Shown piece by piece: positions 40,976 to 50,835 of a stretch of DNA of 64,000 bases. A program made the translations under genes and the position numbers. This DNA is from Chloroflexota bacterium (GTDB lineage: Bacteria; Chloroflexota; Anaerolineae; UBA4142; SHND01). The notes under the pieces are model-generated. The model saw only the letters and a program-made list of their open reading frames with translations, made no database searches and was not told the DNA's origin. The stretch spans positions 1 through 64,000 of the forward strand of contig SHND01000014.1 of the NCBI GenBank assembly GCA_004295045.1, read 5' to 3'. The number at the start of each line of letters is the position of its first letter. Within the stretch, counting starts at the first letter, position 1.

Positions 40976-43516
40976 TTACAAAGTTTCGGTTGAAAACAAC
41001 AGAATGGCCTGATCGTATCTCGCCCTTGCAGAGTCTAAATATCCGAGCCTTGTTTCTAGGTCGCCCAATATTCTCAATGCGTTAGCTAGCGCTAGGTTAT
41101 CGCCTGCCATTCTGAAGTATCGTACTGCCTGAGCATAATGATTTCGAGCGCTCTCAACTTCACCCGACCATTCTTCTAGGTCTCCTAAACTCATACTTGA
41201 AACGGCTATATCCTTTGTCATGTTGGATTGGATTTGGAGTGGAATGAGCTTGTTCAAGATTTCCAGTGGTGTCGTTTCCAGGTTTTTTGAACTATATGAT
41301 CGCATCATCGCAAGCTTATAGTATTTAGGAAGCTTGCGGTTTAAGTCTGAAACCCGCTGAATCCAATCGTCGTCCAAATTCGAGGCAGTCATCATGAATG
41401 CGTGCAAATTTGGATATTCAGATAACATGATCTCGAAATGACTCCCCGATCGTTCACCGAACTCATATGATTGAATTTCTGTAGCCAAGGAAAAGAAATA
41501 GGGAAATACCAATTTAGCAAGCATATAAAGATCAAATCCCAAATCTTTCTTGCCTAATTGATCCAAAATATATCGGCGCAGCGGCGCGAGCATGGTCAGT
41601 GTGCGATTCTGGTCGAGTTGCGCGACGCTCAAATCCACCAGCACATTGCGCGCCGCGTCGGCTTGCGCCGCAAACGATTCCGTCACGCGCTCAAACGCCG
41701 CTTGCGACATGCCTTCGGGGAAAAAGGCGCACAAGCCCCACAACGTCACTGCCGCTTCCGAATCGCGGCGCACCGCGTCCAGCGAAAGAGAAATTGAAAC
41801 GTTCAGATTCGTCAATTTATCTGCGCCATCTTTGAGCCGCGCCAGTTGCGTGCGCTGCTGCTGCCACGCCGCGCGCACCGCGCCAAGCGTCGGATGATGC
41901 GAACGCTGCGCCGCGACGAGAACGAGCGAGAGCGCGTGCTGTCCCAAATCTTGTTTCAAAAAGGCGCGCAGTTCCGGCGAATCGTCCAACGGAACTTGCC
42001 ATTGCTCTCGAAAGAGCTGTACCGCCGCGTCAAGGTCGAGTTCGGGCAGGACAATGTCATACGCGCTCTGCTGAAACACCTCGCGCGAAGAGGCAAGAAT
42101 CGCCAAATGCGGTGCGGTGGCAAGTTGACGCAAGCGGACGCGCGCCGCCTCGTCGTCCAACACATCTTCGAGATTGTCGAGATACAAGACTCCGTTTTGG
42201 CGATATACGGCTTGCGCGATACTCTCCCGGTCTTGCGATTCGGCAAGCCCAAACGCTTGCGCGAGGCGGTCGAGCAGACCATTTTCGTCTTGCGCTTGAA
42301 TCAATTCCACAAAATAGGCGGGGACGTTTGGATGCGCGATTAGAAATTGGCGCAGCGCCTCTTTGCACACTTCGCTCTTGCCCATGCCGGCGGCGCCGCG
42401 CACTGAATAAATTCTCGGCGCGGCCCGCGCATCCTCACTCTCTCTGCTCGATTCACGCGGAGTGTGAGGATGCGCGGCTGTCACTGTCGCCATGCCCTCG
42501 CCACGTTCCAAAAATTCGAGCGCGGCGCGCACCTCGTCCGCGCGTCCAAAAAAACCGGTGGGATGCGCGAGCAGCGAATCCTCCGCGTCACGCAAGCGGC
42601 GATTGCGATTCGTCAGCGCGGTTTTGCTTGAGGTGGGGGGCGAGGCGGGAACAGATGCGGCGAGCCATTCCAAAATTTTTTCAATCCACTGAAACTCGCC
42701 GTGCGGAAACCAGATGGGGCGGATGTTCAGTTCCGCAAAAAATTTTCGCCGCGCCTGATAGTCCGCGTCGTTCGCGGGATACGCGACAATCGCGTAATGA
42801 CGCAGCGCAGGGTCGTTTGGAGCAAGCAGGCGCAGCACCTGCATCCAGCGGTCATTGTTCAAACTGCATCCAACGAACAACAACGTGCGGCTGAATAAAA
42901 TCTTGTACACGCCGCGCGAAACATCGGCGCCAAGTGTGCCGTAATGTGCGTCGTATTCGGCGCGGCGTAGAATGCGCCCCGTGCGTTCTAACGCGTCGCC
43001 GTGTAGTTTGACAAGCGTGTGGTGGTTTTGTTTGAGCGCGCGTTCCAGCATATTTTCTTGAATGTTCCAACTGATATGCTCAAAACTCTTGTGTGCGCGC
43101 TCGAATGCGCGTTCGAGGACATGGTCCAAGTTCGTCGTGATGACGGGACCGTCCCCCATTCGAGTCAAAACCATCACGGCGCCGGCAAGAGTTTTGCCCT
43201 CGATCTGGTGGTCGCCAAACTCACTGTTAATCGCGTCGTCAAAGGCGCTGGCGCGGAGCTCGACGAACAAGTCATCGGCGGCTTGTTCAAATTCACCCGC
43301 CGCGATGCGCGTCTGAATTTGTGTTTCAATGCCCGCGTCGCGTGCCTGCCCAAGCAGGAATTCGCTCCATCCCGGAAACCCGAACGGCATAGAAATTCCC
43401 GCGCCGACAAACGGGACAATGCCCTGCGTGGACGCGACCTGCTCGCGCAGATAGCGCAAGTTGTCGCGATTCTTGCCAAGCGATTCAATTTCAACCAAGG
43501 ATTCTTCTACAGGCAT
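40976..43516 (-). CDS. SIR2-NB-ARC (STAND)-TPR protein, probable defence NADase
   Basis: 846 residues from the ATG at 43516; its GGAG lies in a hairpin. SIR2-like domain at about 30-285: FVGAGIS (36-42), ITTNLDHVLE with N129, the catalytic His in KLHGD (172) and GCSLNND. NB-ARC ATPase at about 320-560: Walker A GAAGMGKS (374-381), Walker B GVLYLDNLED (442-451). Winged-helix and helical parts follow, then TPRs at the end (DLEEWSGEVESARNHYAQAVRYF, DLETRLGYLDSARARYDQAI). SIR2-STAND proteins are known to sense phage parts through their C-terminal repeats and then destroy NAD+. This layout matches that class (as in Avs5-like or SIR2-NB-ARC). The companion TPR gene lies downstream. No other defence gene is seen nearby. 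Confidence 0.88.
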   Translation of the reverse strand: MPVEESLVEIESLGKNRDNLRYLREQVASTQGIVPFVGAGISMPFGFPGWSEFLLGQARDAGIETQIQTRIAAGEFEQAADDLFVELRASAFDDAINSEFGDHQIEGKTLAGAVMVLTRMGDGPVITTNLDHVLERAFERAHKSFEHISWNIQENMLERALKQNHHTLVKLHGDALERTGRILRRAEYDAHYGTLGADVSRGVYKILFSRTLLFVGCSLNNDRWMQVLRLLAPNDPALRHYAIVAYPANDADYQARRKFFAELNIRPIWFPHGEFQWIEKILEWLAASVPASPPTSSKTALTNRNRRLRDAEDSLLAHPTGFFGRADEVRAALEFLERGEGMATVTAAHPHTPRESSRESEDARAAPRIYSVRGAAGMGKSEVCKEALRQFLIAHPNVPAYFVELIQAQDENGLLDRLAQAFGLAESQDRESIAQAVYRQNGVLYLDNLEDVLDDEAARVRLRQLATAPHLAILASSREVFQQSAYDIVLPELDLDAAVQLFREQWQVPLDDSPELRAFLKQDLGQHALSLVLVAAQRSHHPTLGAVRAAWQQQRTQLARLKDGADKLTNLNVSISLSLDAVRRDSEAAVTLWGLCAFFPEGMSQAAFERVTESFAAQADAARNVLVDLSVAQLDQNRTLTMLAPLRRYILDQLGKKDLGFDLYMLAKLVFPYFFSLATEIQSYEFGERSGSHFEIMLSEYPNLHAFMMTASNLDDDWIQRVSDLNRKLPKYYKLAMMRSYSSKNLETTPLEILNKLIPLQIQSNMTKDIAVSSMSLGDLEEWSGEVESARNHYAQAVRYFRMAGDNLALANALRILGDLETRLGYLDSARARYDQAILLFSTETL

Positions 43517-43522
43517 AAAAAA

Positions 43523-43549
43523 ATCTCCACAAACAAAAGTTGCGGAGAT
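43523..43549 (-). promoter_or_regulatory. Hairpin covering the ribosome site of SIR2-STAND mRNA
   Basis: In the minus-strand transcript AUCUCCGCAA (43549-43540) pairs with UUGUGGAGAU (43532-43523), 10 pairs including one G-U, with a 7-nt loop. The GGAG ribosome site is within the 3' arm, 8 nt before the ATG. It should lower translation until opened. Whether a factor opens it is unknown. Confidence 0.6.
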
Positions 43550-43576
43550 TGTAGCACTGTAAGAGGCGAAATTCAA
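43548..43576 (-). promoter_or_regulatory. Putative promoter of the SIR2-STAND gene
   Basis: On the minus strand TTGAAT (43576-43571), 17-nt spacer, TACAAT (43553-43548). Start site near 43541, leader about 25 nt. Confidence 0.6.
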
Positions 43577-43624
43577 TGACTTGTCGTCGTTTTGTTATCG
43601 GCGGTCTTACATTCGTCCTCCGTC

Positions 43625-44644
43625 TCACACCTTTTGCCTCGCGCCGATCTCCTTTAACATTTCTGCTTGCGCGTACAGATTTTCGTGCGGCGTGCCGTCG
43701 GGAATTTCGCAGCCGCCCGCGCTGAGCCAGCGCGCGCCGCCCACTTGATAACATTTGTGCGTTGCCGCGCGCACCTCGTCGGGCGTGCCTTGCAGCATCA
43801 CCGTCACGGGATCAAAATTTCCGCACACCGCCGCGCGGTCGCCAATCGTTTCCGCCGCGTGTTTGAAATCCACCATCCAATCAATATCAATAATGTCCGC
43901 GCCCGAATGAACCATGTATTCGGTAATGTGCGCGGTGCGTCCGCAAATATGCAAACGCGTCAGCGCGCCCAACTCATGCACCGCGTCAAAAATTCTTTTT
44001 TCGTACGGCAGCGCGTATTTTTGATAATGTTCGACGTTGACGAGCGATGCCACCGCGTCGCCCAAACCGATAATGTCCGCGCCCGCCGCGACTTGGGCGC
44101 GCGCAAACGCGATTTCCACCTCGCAGCATTTTTCCAACAATTCTTCCACCCACGCGGGCTCGATCACCAAATCCACCATCAGTTCGTTGATGCCGCGCAC
44201 GTCCGCCGCTTCCGCGAGCGCGCCTTCCACCCAGCCCATGATGGGAACTTGTCCGCCAACTTGCTCACGAAACGAACGGATTGCTTCCAAACGGTCGCTC
44301 ATGCGTTTGCCGTTTTCGGGCGCGACGAAATTTAGTTTGTTCAAATCGTCATAATCGAGAATCGCGGGCTGCATCAACATCGGCATTCCGTCGTCGGGAA
44401 ATTCGATTTCCGAACCGAGGTCATACGCTTCACGGTACGGGTCCGAAATCGCTTGCACAATGTCAAAAGAGAAAACGGGCTGCACGGCGAGATTCGACGC
44501 GACAAGGACGCGATAATCGAGATAGTACGGCTTCATCGTCTCGCCGATATAGTGCGGCGCAAAATTCATAATAATGTCGAGATTGGGCGGGCGGTCAACG
44601 GGTTCACCGCGCAGGCGGCGCATGAGGCGTTGGTAGGAATTCAT
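43625..44644 (-). CDS. UroD-family methyltransferase-like protein (MtaA/MtbA type)
   Basis: 339 residues from the ATG at 44644. It has the uroporphyrinogen-decarboxylase fold but the zinc ligands of the MtaA/MtbA methyltransferase branch: His232-x-Cys234 (LHICGRT) and Cys312 (SAGGCEIPDGTP). Real UroD enzymes lack this His-x-Cys...Cys set. Such proteins move methyl groups from a corrinoid protein to a thiol or another acceptor. The MttB-family and dimethylglycine-dehydrogenase-like genes nearby suggest methylamine or betaine use; no corrinoid protein gene is in this window. The gene stands alone upstream of the uvrB stop. Confidence 0.8.
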   Translation of the reverse strand: MNSYQRLMRRLRGEPVDRPPNLDIIMNFAPHYIGETMKPYYLDYRVLVASNLAVQPVFSFDIVQAISDPYREAYDLGSEIEFPDDGMPMLMQPAILDYDDLNKLNFVAPENGKRMSDRLEAIRSFREQVGGQVPIMGWVEGALAEAADVRGINELMVDLVIEPAWVEELLEKCCEVEIAFARAQVAAGADIIGLGDAVASLVNVEHYQKYALPYEKRIFDAVHELGALTRLHICGRTAHITEYMVHSGADIIDIDWMVDFKHAAETIGDRAAVCGNFDPVTVMLQGTPDEVRAATHKCYQVGGARWLSAGGCEIPDGTPHENLYAQAEMLKEIGARQKV

Positions 44645-44764
44645 GAGACTCCAAGTTTTGGATGTTCTGGCTGAACTATTATATCCGAAATATTTATCAA
44701 ACAATCAAAAACCACCGCATCAATGATGACGCGATGGTTTTGTTTCGGAATCGAGAGCGTGAAA

Positions 44765-46915
44765 TTAACGTCTGCGCCGCGGCGTTCCCGCGCGAATTGT
44801 TTTCGACATCGTTGGCTGTTGGGACGCGTTCGCCGGCGCCGACATCGCTTCCTTTTTCTCGCGCAGCTGTTCAATCTCCCAATGGTCTTCGTCTTGCATC
44901 ACCTTTTGCCATTCGGGACGTTCGTCGAGCGTGTCGAGCATCGCGCGCAGCTCCATAATTTGATCGCGCAGCATCGCCGCTTTTTCAAATTCCCATTTGC
45001 CCGCCGCGTCCTTCATCTGCTTTTCCAAATCGGTGATCAACTTTTGCGCGTCGCTCTTGGGCATGTCGAGCGGCAGCGTGCCTTTTTCGGTCACATAGTC
45101 GCCGCGCGCTTCCGCCATCGTGCGCACGCGGTCGGTGAGGTCTTTGATTTCTTTGACAATCCCTTGCGGCTCGATGTTGTGTTCCTTGTTGTACGCGTCT
45201 TGAATCGCGCGGCGGCGATTCGTTTCATCAATCGCGCGCTGCATCGAATCGGTCATTTTGTCCGCGTACATAATGACGGTGCCGTTCACGTGCCGCGCCG
45301 CGCGCCCCGTCGTCTGAATCAACGATGTCTCACTTCGCAGAAAACCTTCCTTGTCCGCATCGAGAATTGCAACGAGCGATACTTCGGGCAAGTCCAAACC
45401 TTCGCGCAGCAAGTTGATGCCGACGACGACATCATAAACGCCCATTCGCAAATCGCGCAGAATCTCGATGCGTTCGAGCGTCTGCACTTCGGAATGAAGA
45501 TAATGCACTTTGAACGCGAGTTCGTGCAAATAATCGGCGAGGTCTTCTGCCATCCGTTTCGTCAACGTCGTCACCAACGCGCGTTCGCCTTCGCCGATGC
45601 GTTTGCGTAATTCGGCAACGAGGTCGTCCACTTGCCCTTTGATGGGACGCACAATCACCGTCGGGTCAATCAAACCGGTCGGACGAATAATTTGCTGGAC
45701 AATTTGCGCGGATGTTTCGCGTTCAAATTGCGCGGGTGTCGCGCTGACAAAAATGAGTTGTTTGATTTTGTTTTCAAATTCGTCGAATTTCAATGGACGA
45801 TTGTCCAATGCGCTCGGCAAACGAAAACCAAAATCAACGAGCGTGGATTTGCGCGCTTGGTCGCCGTTGTACATGGCGCGCACTTGCGGAATCGTGTTGT
45901 GCGATTCGTCAATGATGATGAGATAGTCGTCGGGAAAATAATCGAGCAGCGTCCACGGCGCGGAACCGGGCGCGCGCTGCGAAAGGTGGCGCGAATAATT
46001 TTCGATGCCGCTGGTGTAACCGAGTTCGCGCATCATTTCCAAGTCGTACTTGGTTCGTTGTTCAATTCTCTGCGCTTCGAGTAACTTGCCCTGTTCGCGA
46101 AAGACGCGCAGTTGTTCGTTCAATTCCGCTTCAATGTCCTCTAACGCTTTCGCCAATTTTTCCTGCGGCGTGATGAAATGCTTGGCGGGATAAATGTCAA
46201 CTGCAGTATGTTCGAGCAGAAGTTCGCCCGTGAGCGGGTCACCTTCGGTGATGCGGTCAATTTCGTCGCCAAAAAATTCGATGCGGTATGCCGTCTCGCC
46301 ATACGCAGGCGCGACTTCAAGCGTATCGCCGCGCACGCGAAATTTGCCGCGTCCCAATTCCAAATCGTTGCGCTCGTAATAAATTTCGACGAGGTGGCGC
46401 AAAATTTTATCGCGCTGGCGCGTCTCGCCGCGCTTGAGCGAAATCACCACGCGCCCGTAATCTTCCGGCGAACCCAAGCCGTAAATGCACGACACCGACG
46501 CGACGATAATTACATCGCGCCGCGAAAAAAGCGAACTCGTCGCGGCGAGGCGCAAGCGGTCAATCTCGTCGTTGATGCTTGAATCTTTTTCGATGTACAA
46601 ATCTTTTGACGGCACGTACGCTTCGGGCTGGTAATAATCATAGTACGATACAAAATATTCCACCGCGTTGTTGGGAAAAAATTCGCGGAACTCGGCATAG
46701 AGTTGCGCGGCAAGCGTTTTGTTGTGCGCGATGACGAGCGCGGGGCGCTGCACCTGTTCAATGATATTCGCCATCACGAATGTTTTGCCGGTGCCCGTCG
46801 CGCCGAGCAGCGTCTGATATTTCATTCCGTCGGACAAGCCGCTGACGAGTTTTTCAATCGCCGCAGGTTGGTCGCCGGTGGGTTGAAAGGGAGAGACGAG
46901 TTTGAATTCAGGCAT
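44765..46915 (-). CDS. uvrB: Excinuclease ABC subunit B
   Basis: 716 residues. Walker [10 protein letters not shown] (38-46), the damage-gripping beta-hairpin [20 protein letters not shown], the DESH box ([12 protein letters not shown]) and helicase motifs V-VI ([26 protein letters not shown]) are in order. A C-terminal UVR motif ([19 protein letters not shown]) binds UvrC. It receives DNA from UvrA and guides UvrC cutting. It has AAGGTGA before its ATG and a promoter with a LexA-like box. uvrA is in the same window at 17013-19934 but not linked. Confidence 0.98.
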   Translation of the reverse strand: MPEFKLVSPFQPTGDQPAAIEKLVSGLSDGMKYQTLLGATGTGKTFVMANIIEQVQRPALVIAHNKTLAAQLYAEFREFFPNNAVEYFVSYYDYYQPEAYVPSKDLYIEKDSSINDEIDRLRLAATSSLFSRRDVIIVASVSCIYGLGSPEDYGRVVISLKRGETRQRDKILRHLVEIYYERNDLELGRGKFRVRGDTLEVAPAYGETAYRIEFFGDEIDRITEGDPLTGELLLEHTAVDIYPAKHFITPQEKLAKALEDIEAELNEQLRVFREQGKLLEAQRIEQRTKYDLEMMRELGYTSGIENYSRHLSQRAPGSAPWTLLDYFPDDYLIIIDESHNTIPQVRAMYNGDQARKSTLVDFGFRLPSALDNRPLKFDEFENKIKQLIFVSATPAQFERETSAQIVQQIIRPTGLIDPTVIVRPIKGQVDDLVAELRKRIGEGERALVTTLTKRMAEDLADYLHELAFKVHYLHSEVQTLERIEILRDLRMGVYDVVVGINLLREGLDLPEVSLVAILDADKEGFLRSETSLIQTTGRAARHVNGTVIMYADKMTDSMQRAIDETNRRRAIQDAYNKEHNIEPQGIVKEIKDLTDRVRTMAEARGDYVTEKGTLPLDMPKSDAQKLITDLEKQMKDAAGKWEFEKAAMLRDQIMELRAMLDTLDERPEWQKVMQDEDHWEIEQLREKKEAMSAPANASQQPTMSKTIRAGTPRRRR

Positions 46916-47289
46916 GCTTCACCTTGTTACTGCGTAGAGAGACGTTCTCTAACGCGAACTTTAACGCCGAAGGATTGGACGCAACAGTATAGAACGCTTG
47001 TGCGGAGGTGTCAAAAGCGCGCTTGAACCTTCTGCGTGGATGCCAATTTCGCGCGGTGAAATCGCGCGCCTTCCTTTTGAAAACCCTATTGACGATAAGA
47101 ATCAATCGGAATATCATCCTTGCCAATCCGGTCGCATTCTTTTCTTCCTCTTGATTCCCTCTACCGGAGCCAATCGCACCACTACGCCATAACTGGGCTG
47201 TTCTCGACGCCAAGCTGTTTTGATGGATTGGCATTTTTCAAGCATGTGAAAGCCAAGACGATGTTCTACCGTCTCGAAAGGAATTCGCA
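46916..47289. other. Divergent intergenic region uvrB / metallophosphoesterase
   Basis: No gene. The left part is the uvrB leader, with the short repeat AGAGAGACGTTCTCTAACGCG (46937-46957), also found at 15977-15997. The uvrB promoter is at 46986-47014. A possible plus-strand promoter for the phosphoesterase gene is TTGACG (47089-47094), 17-nt spacer, TATCAT (47112-47117), leaving a leader of about 170 nt with no recognised riboswitch. Confidence 0.5.
46986..47014 (-). promoter_or_regulatory. uvrB promoter with LexA-like box
   Basis: On the minus strand TTGACA (47014-47009), 17-nt spacer and TATACT (46991-46986). The spacer holds GCACAAGCGTTC (47003-46992), one base away from the GAAC-N4-GTTC LexA form, so LexA would sit between the two hexamers. 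Confidence 0.7.
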
Positions 47290-48234
47290 ATGCCGCGTCT
47301 TTTTTTTGCAACGGATGTACACGGCTCTGAAATCTGCTGGAAAAAATTTCTCAACGCGGGAAAATTTTATAACGCCGATGTTTTGATTCTAGGCGGCGAC
47401 ATGACAGGCAAAGCGCTGGTGCCAATTCAGCAGCAGCCCGATGGGACCTGGAAAGGCGTGCTGCTGCAGCAAGAATTTCTCTTGAACAATGAGGACCAGG
47501 TTCGCGAATTTGAAAAACGCGTCGGCTCGCGCGGCTATTATCCGTTTCGCGCGACGGCAGAGATGATGCAAGAATTTCGCGCCGACCCGAAAAAGGTTGA
47601 GGAATTTTTCAATCAAGAAATGCTGCGCGTCGTCGCGCAATGGATGGAACTCGCCGATTCCAAACTCGCCGACACCTCGATCAAATGTTTTGTCTCGCCG
47701 GGCAACGACGATGATTTCTCGGTTGACGATGTGGTGAAACAAGCGAAACGCGTCACGCTCGCCGAAGGGATTGCCGTTGAATTGGGGGATGGCTTTCAAA
47801 TGCTCAGTACGGGCTGGAGCAATGTCACGCCTTGGAAAACGCACCGCGAGGCGTCGGAAGAAGATTTGGCGAAAAAGATTAACGCGATGATTCCGCCGAA
47901 CGCGCATATGCAAAAAATGGTTTTCAATTTTCACTGTCCGCCCTATGGCTCGAATCTCGATGAAGCCGCGATGTTGGATGAAAATTTGAACGTGATTGAC
48001 GCAGGACGTTCGCTCGTTCCCGTCGGGAGCAAAGCGGTGCGCGATGCCATTTTGAAATATCAACCGCTATTGTCCTTGCACGGTCACATTCACGAAGGCA
48101 AAGGCACAGCGCGTTTGGGCAAAACATTGGCAATCAACGCGGGCAGTTTGTACGAACAAGGCGTGCTGCAAGGCGCAATTGTGGAATTGGATTCCAAAAA
48201 GGGGATCAAGAGTTACCAACTCACAACGGGGTGA
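47290..48234 (+). CDS. Calcineurin-like metallophosphoesterase
   Basis: 314 residues. Metal-binding motifs: ATDVHG (D9, H11), LGGDMTG (D37), SPGNDDD (Asn about 141; the usual GNHD His is Asp), NFHCPPYG and LHGHIHEGKG, with the end INAGSLYEQG. These enzymes break phosphate esters with two metal ions; the substrate cannot be told. The middle insertion (VGSRGYYPFRATAEMMQEFRADPKKVEEFF) is not in the basic fold. It lies alone, transcribed away from uvrB, and has weak GAAAGGAAT as ribosome site. Confidence 0.85.
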   Translation: MPRLFFATDVHGSEICWKKFLNAGKFYNADVLILGGDMTGKALVPIQQQPDGTWKGVLLQQEFLLNNEDQVREFEKRVGSRGYYPFRATAEMMQEFRADPKKVEEFFNQEMLRVVAQWMELADSKLADTSIKCFVSPGNDDDFSVDDVVKQAKRVTLAEGIAVELGDGFQMLSTGWSNVTPWKTHREASEEDLAKKINAMIPPNAHMQKMVFNFHCPPYGSNLDEAAMLDENLNVIDAGRSLVPVGSKAVRDAILKYQPLLSLHGHIHEGKGTARLGKTLAINAGSLYEQGVLQGAIVELDSKKGIKSYQLTTG

Positions 48235-48236
48235 AG

Positions 48237-48321
48237 AATTTTTGATTTATGATTTATGATTTGTGGTATTTCCGAGCAGCGCCAAATCATCAATCATAAA
48301 TCTGAAATCATAAATCTCAAG
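48237..48321. repeat. TTTATGATTTATGATT word repeat and inverted copy
   Basis: TTTTTGATTTATGATTTATGATTTG (48239-48263) and the inverted CAAATCATCAATCATAAATCTGAAATCATAAATC (48284-48317) form a hairpin before the transporter gene. The same words occur inside the lipoprotein gene at 13651-13681. Confidence 0.85.
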
Positions 48322-48331
48322 GAGGAGCATC

Positions 48332-50017
48332 ATGGCAGTGCAAGGTGTCCCACAAAGCATGGGCGGCGAAAATTTGTTTCTCCGTAAAGCAACGGGGCTC
48401 GTCCGTTCGTGGTCAATTTTTGACGCGTTCATCTATGCGTTCTTTTCCATCAACCTTGTCACACTTGGCTTTTACATCATCAGCCAAATGTACTTTTTTG
48501 AAGGCGGCTTGATTCCCGCGATCATCATCAGCGGCATCATCATTCTTGCGGAATGTGTGGTGTATGCGGGTTTGATTGCCGTGATGCCGCGCGCGGGCGG
48601 CGATTATGTCTGGCAGTCACGCATCTTGGGCGGCTTTCTCGGCTTTGTCCTCGCCGTCACCGGTTGGTGGTTCATTCTGTGGTTGTGGACTCCCATTTAC
48701 GCGGACATGCTGCGCCAAATTTTCTTTGTTCCGCTGCTCGGGGTGTTGGGACAAAGCGGGCCCGCCAATTTCTTTGCCTCTGACCCGAACGGTTTTATGA
48801 TTGTTTGCGTCATCACCGTTATCTTTGCCGCAATCGTCATCGGTTTGGGGATGCGGACGTATTCGCAGCTCCAAAAGTTTTGTTTTTGGGTTGGCAACGC
48901 GGGTCTCGCGGTGGTCTGCCTCTTTTTGCTGCTTGGCAACAACGAAGCGTTTCGCGCCGGGCTCAACGCGCAAGCGCCCGCAATGTTCGGTTTGGCTCCC
49001 GGTGATTTGTATGCGGAGACCATTGTGGCGGGCGAGGCGGCGGGCGCGGTTACGCCATTGTGGGGCGGCACAATGCTCGCGATCTTTCTCGTGATGCCGT
49101 ATCTTGTCTTTTTCAATTTGTGGCCCAACTGGGGCGCGACGTTGTACGGCGAAGTAAAAGGCGCGGATGATTTCAAACGCAATCTGTACGGCATGGGCTC
49201 AGCGTTGATTGTAACGACGACTCTGGCGGTTATCTTTTTCCTGCTCGTGGACAAGACAATTACGTGGAGTTGGCTCGTCAATGCCAATGGCGCATATTGG
49301 AGTTATCGTTGGGGGTTGACAGAAACCGCGCCGCCGCTCGGTTCGATTTGGCCCTATCCTGCGCTGCTCGCCATGTTTCTCACTAACAATACAATCCTGC
49401 AATTCGTTGTATTGCTCGCGATGAGCATGTGGTTTTTCGGCTGGGCTGCCACTGTTTTTCTTTCTTCGACGCGCGTAATTTTCGCCGCCGCGTTCGACCG
49501 TCTGCTGCCGGAAAAAATGGCGGAAGTGGATGCGCGCACGCGCACGCCGATTTATGCAATGCTCGCGATGATTATTCCGGGGCTCATCGTTTCGGTGTTG
49601 TATGTGTACAACATTTTCGATTTCGCGACATTCACCCTTTGCTCCACCCTCGTCATCGCCGTCACCTTTTTAGGAACAACCATCGCCGCAATTCTTTTGC
49701 CGTATACGAAAAAAGAATTGTATGAAGCGTCACCCATTGCGAAATATAAAATCGCAGGCATTCCGATGATTTCGATTGCAGGGGTCATCTTTGCCGCGTT
49801 CCTGATTTTCCTGTTGTATCAATGGATTCTTGACCCGAACGCGCTGTACGGCATCGGCTACAGCATCAACGAGAACGGCTATAAAAATCTCAACTCGTTG
49901 ATTTTCATGGGTTCGATGTACGTTCTCGCAATCGTGATTTATCTTGGCGCGCGCATGTACCGCAAAAAACAAGGCATTGATTTGGATAACGTGTACAAGG
50001 AAATTCCGGTAGAGTAA
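48332..50017 (+). CDS. APC-superfamily amino acid/amine transporter
   Basis: 561 residues, start at 48332 with AAGGAGGAG. At least 12 TM helices: from 30-55, 63-85 (GGLIPAIIISGIIILAECVVYAG) onward. The APC motif GGDYVWQSRILGGF near residue 90 marks the substrate-binding helices, and GWAATVFLSSTRVIFAAAFDRLLPEKMAEVD is the usual loop after TM8-9. It is a proton- or sodium-linked importer or exchanger of amino acids or amines. Given the methylamine-type genes nearby, amino-acid betaines or glycine derivatives are possible substrates, but this is inference only. Confidence 0.88.
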   Translation: MAVQGVPQSMGGENLFLRKATGLVRSWSIFDAFIYAFFSINLVTLGFYIISQMYFFEGGLIPAIIISGIIILAECVVYAGLIAVMPRAGGDYVWQSRILGGFLGFVLAVTGWWFILWLWTPIYADMLRQIFFVPLLGVLGQSGPANFFASDPNGFMIVCVITVIFAAIVIGLGMRTYSQLQKFCFWVGNAGLAVVCLFLLLGNNEAFRAGLNAQAPAMFGLAPGDLYAETIVAGEAAGAVTPLWGGTMLAIFLVMPYLVFFNLWPNWGATLYGEVKGADDFKRNLYGMGSALIVTTTLAVIFFLLVDKTITWSWLVNANGAYWSYRWGLTETAPPLGSIWPYPALLAMFLTNNTILQFVVLLAMSMWFFGWAATVFLSSTRVIFAAAFDRLLPEKMAEVDARTRTPIYAMLAMIIPGLIVSVLYVYNIFDFATFTLCSTLVIAVTFLGTTIAAILLPYTKKELYEASPIAKYKIAGIPMISIAGVIFAAFLIFLLYQWILDPNALYGIGYSINENGYKNLNSLIFMGSMYVLAIVIYLGARMYRKKQGIDLDNVYKEIPVE

Positions 50018-50082
50018 TACGTGACGGGTGACGAGTGTCGTGGGTTATTGTTCTCCGTCACCCGTCACTTGTCACCTTTCCC
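50018..50082. repeat. GTGACGGGTGACGAG word repeat and inverted copy
   Basis: ACGTGACGGGTGACGAGTG (50020-50038) is followed by the inverted CCGTCACCCGTCACTTGTCACC (50056-50077). Hairpin between the transporter and nucleotidyltransferase genes. Confidence 0.8.
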
Positions 50083-50835
50083 ATGCCCTTACAAAACATC
50101 CAAGACGAAGCCCTGCGGATTGTGCAGACCGCGCAACAGCAGGGCATTACTTTGCGTTTGCTGGGTGGACTTGCCGTGCGGTTGCATAGCGAATCAGCCG
50201 CCAAACATCGTTCGTTGGTGCGCCCGTATCCCGACATTGATTTTGCGACGCCGAACAAGCAAGCGTCGAAAATCGAAAAATTATTTGGCGAGTTGGACTA
50301 TGCGCCAAACAAAAATTTCAATTTATTCAACGGCGACATTCGCTTGATGTTTTTCGATGAAGCAAATCAGCGCCAGATTGATATTTTCATCGCGCAATTT
50401 GTGATGTGTCACAAAGTTCCCATCACCGAGCGAATGAATCTCGACTCGCCCACCATTCCCCTCGCGGAATTGATACTGACCAAACTGCAAATTTTCGAAA
50501 TGAACGAAAAGGATATTCGCGACGTGTGCGCGCTGCTGCTCGACCATCCCCTTGGCGAAAATGACGTTGAAACGATTAACGTCACACGCATCATGCAGCT
50601 AACGGGCGACGATTGGGGTTTGTGGAAAACGAGCATGTTGAGTATTGCAAAAGTGAAACGGTATGTGCAAACCGTCGAGATGGATTCAGCGGAACACGAA
50701 ACACTGCGCGCGCGGCTCGGCGGCTTGGAAGCCGCGATGCAAAATTCCCCGAAAAGTATGAAATGGAAGATGCGCGACCGCGTGGGTGAAAAAGTAAAAT
50801 GGTATGAATTGCCGGAGGAAGTGAGAAGAGGATAG
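50083..50835 (+). CDS. AbiEii-like nucleotidyltransferase
   Basis: 250 residues from the ATG at 50083. The nucleotidyltransferase core is visible: LRLLGGLAVRLHS (GG motif), then YPDIDFATP (D-x-D) and RQIDIFIAQF. It resembles the AbiEii/DUF1814 group, whose founding member is the toxin of a phage-abortive system. The expected AbiEi antitoxin gene is not next to it. The rest is helical (LAELILTKLQIFEMNEKDIRDVCALL) as in that family. The gene is between the transporter and the alcohol dehydrogenase, each side having a hairpin repeat; it may be a separate unit. Confidence 0.7.
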   Translation: MPLQNIQDEALRIVQTAQQQGITLRLLGGLAVRLHSESAAKHRSLVRPYPDIDFATPNKQASKIEKLFGELDYAPNKNFNLFNGDIRLMFFDEANQRQIDIFIAQFVMCHKVPITERMNLDSPTIPLAELILTKLQIFEMNEKDIRDVCALLLDHPLGENDVETINVTRIMQLTGDDWGLWKTSMLSIAKVKRYVQTVEMDSAEHETLRARLGGLEAAMQNSPKSMKWKMRDRVGEKVKWYELPEEVRRG

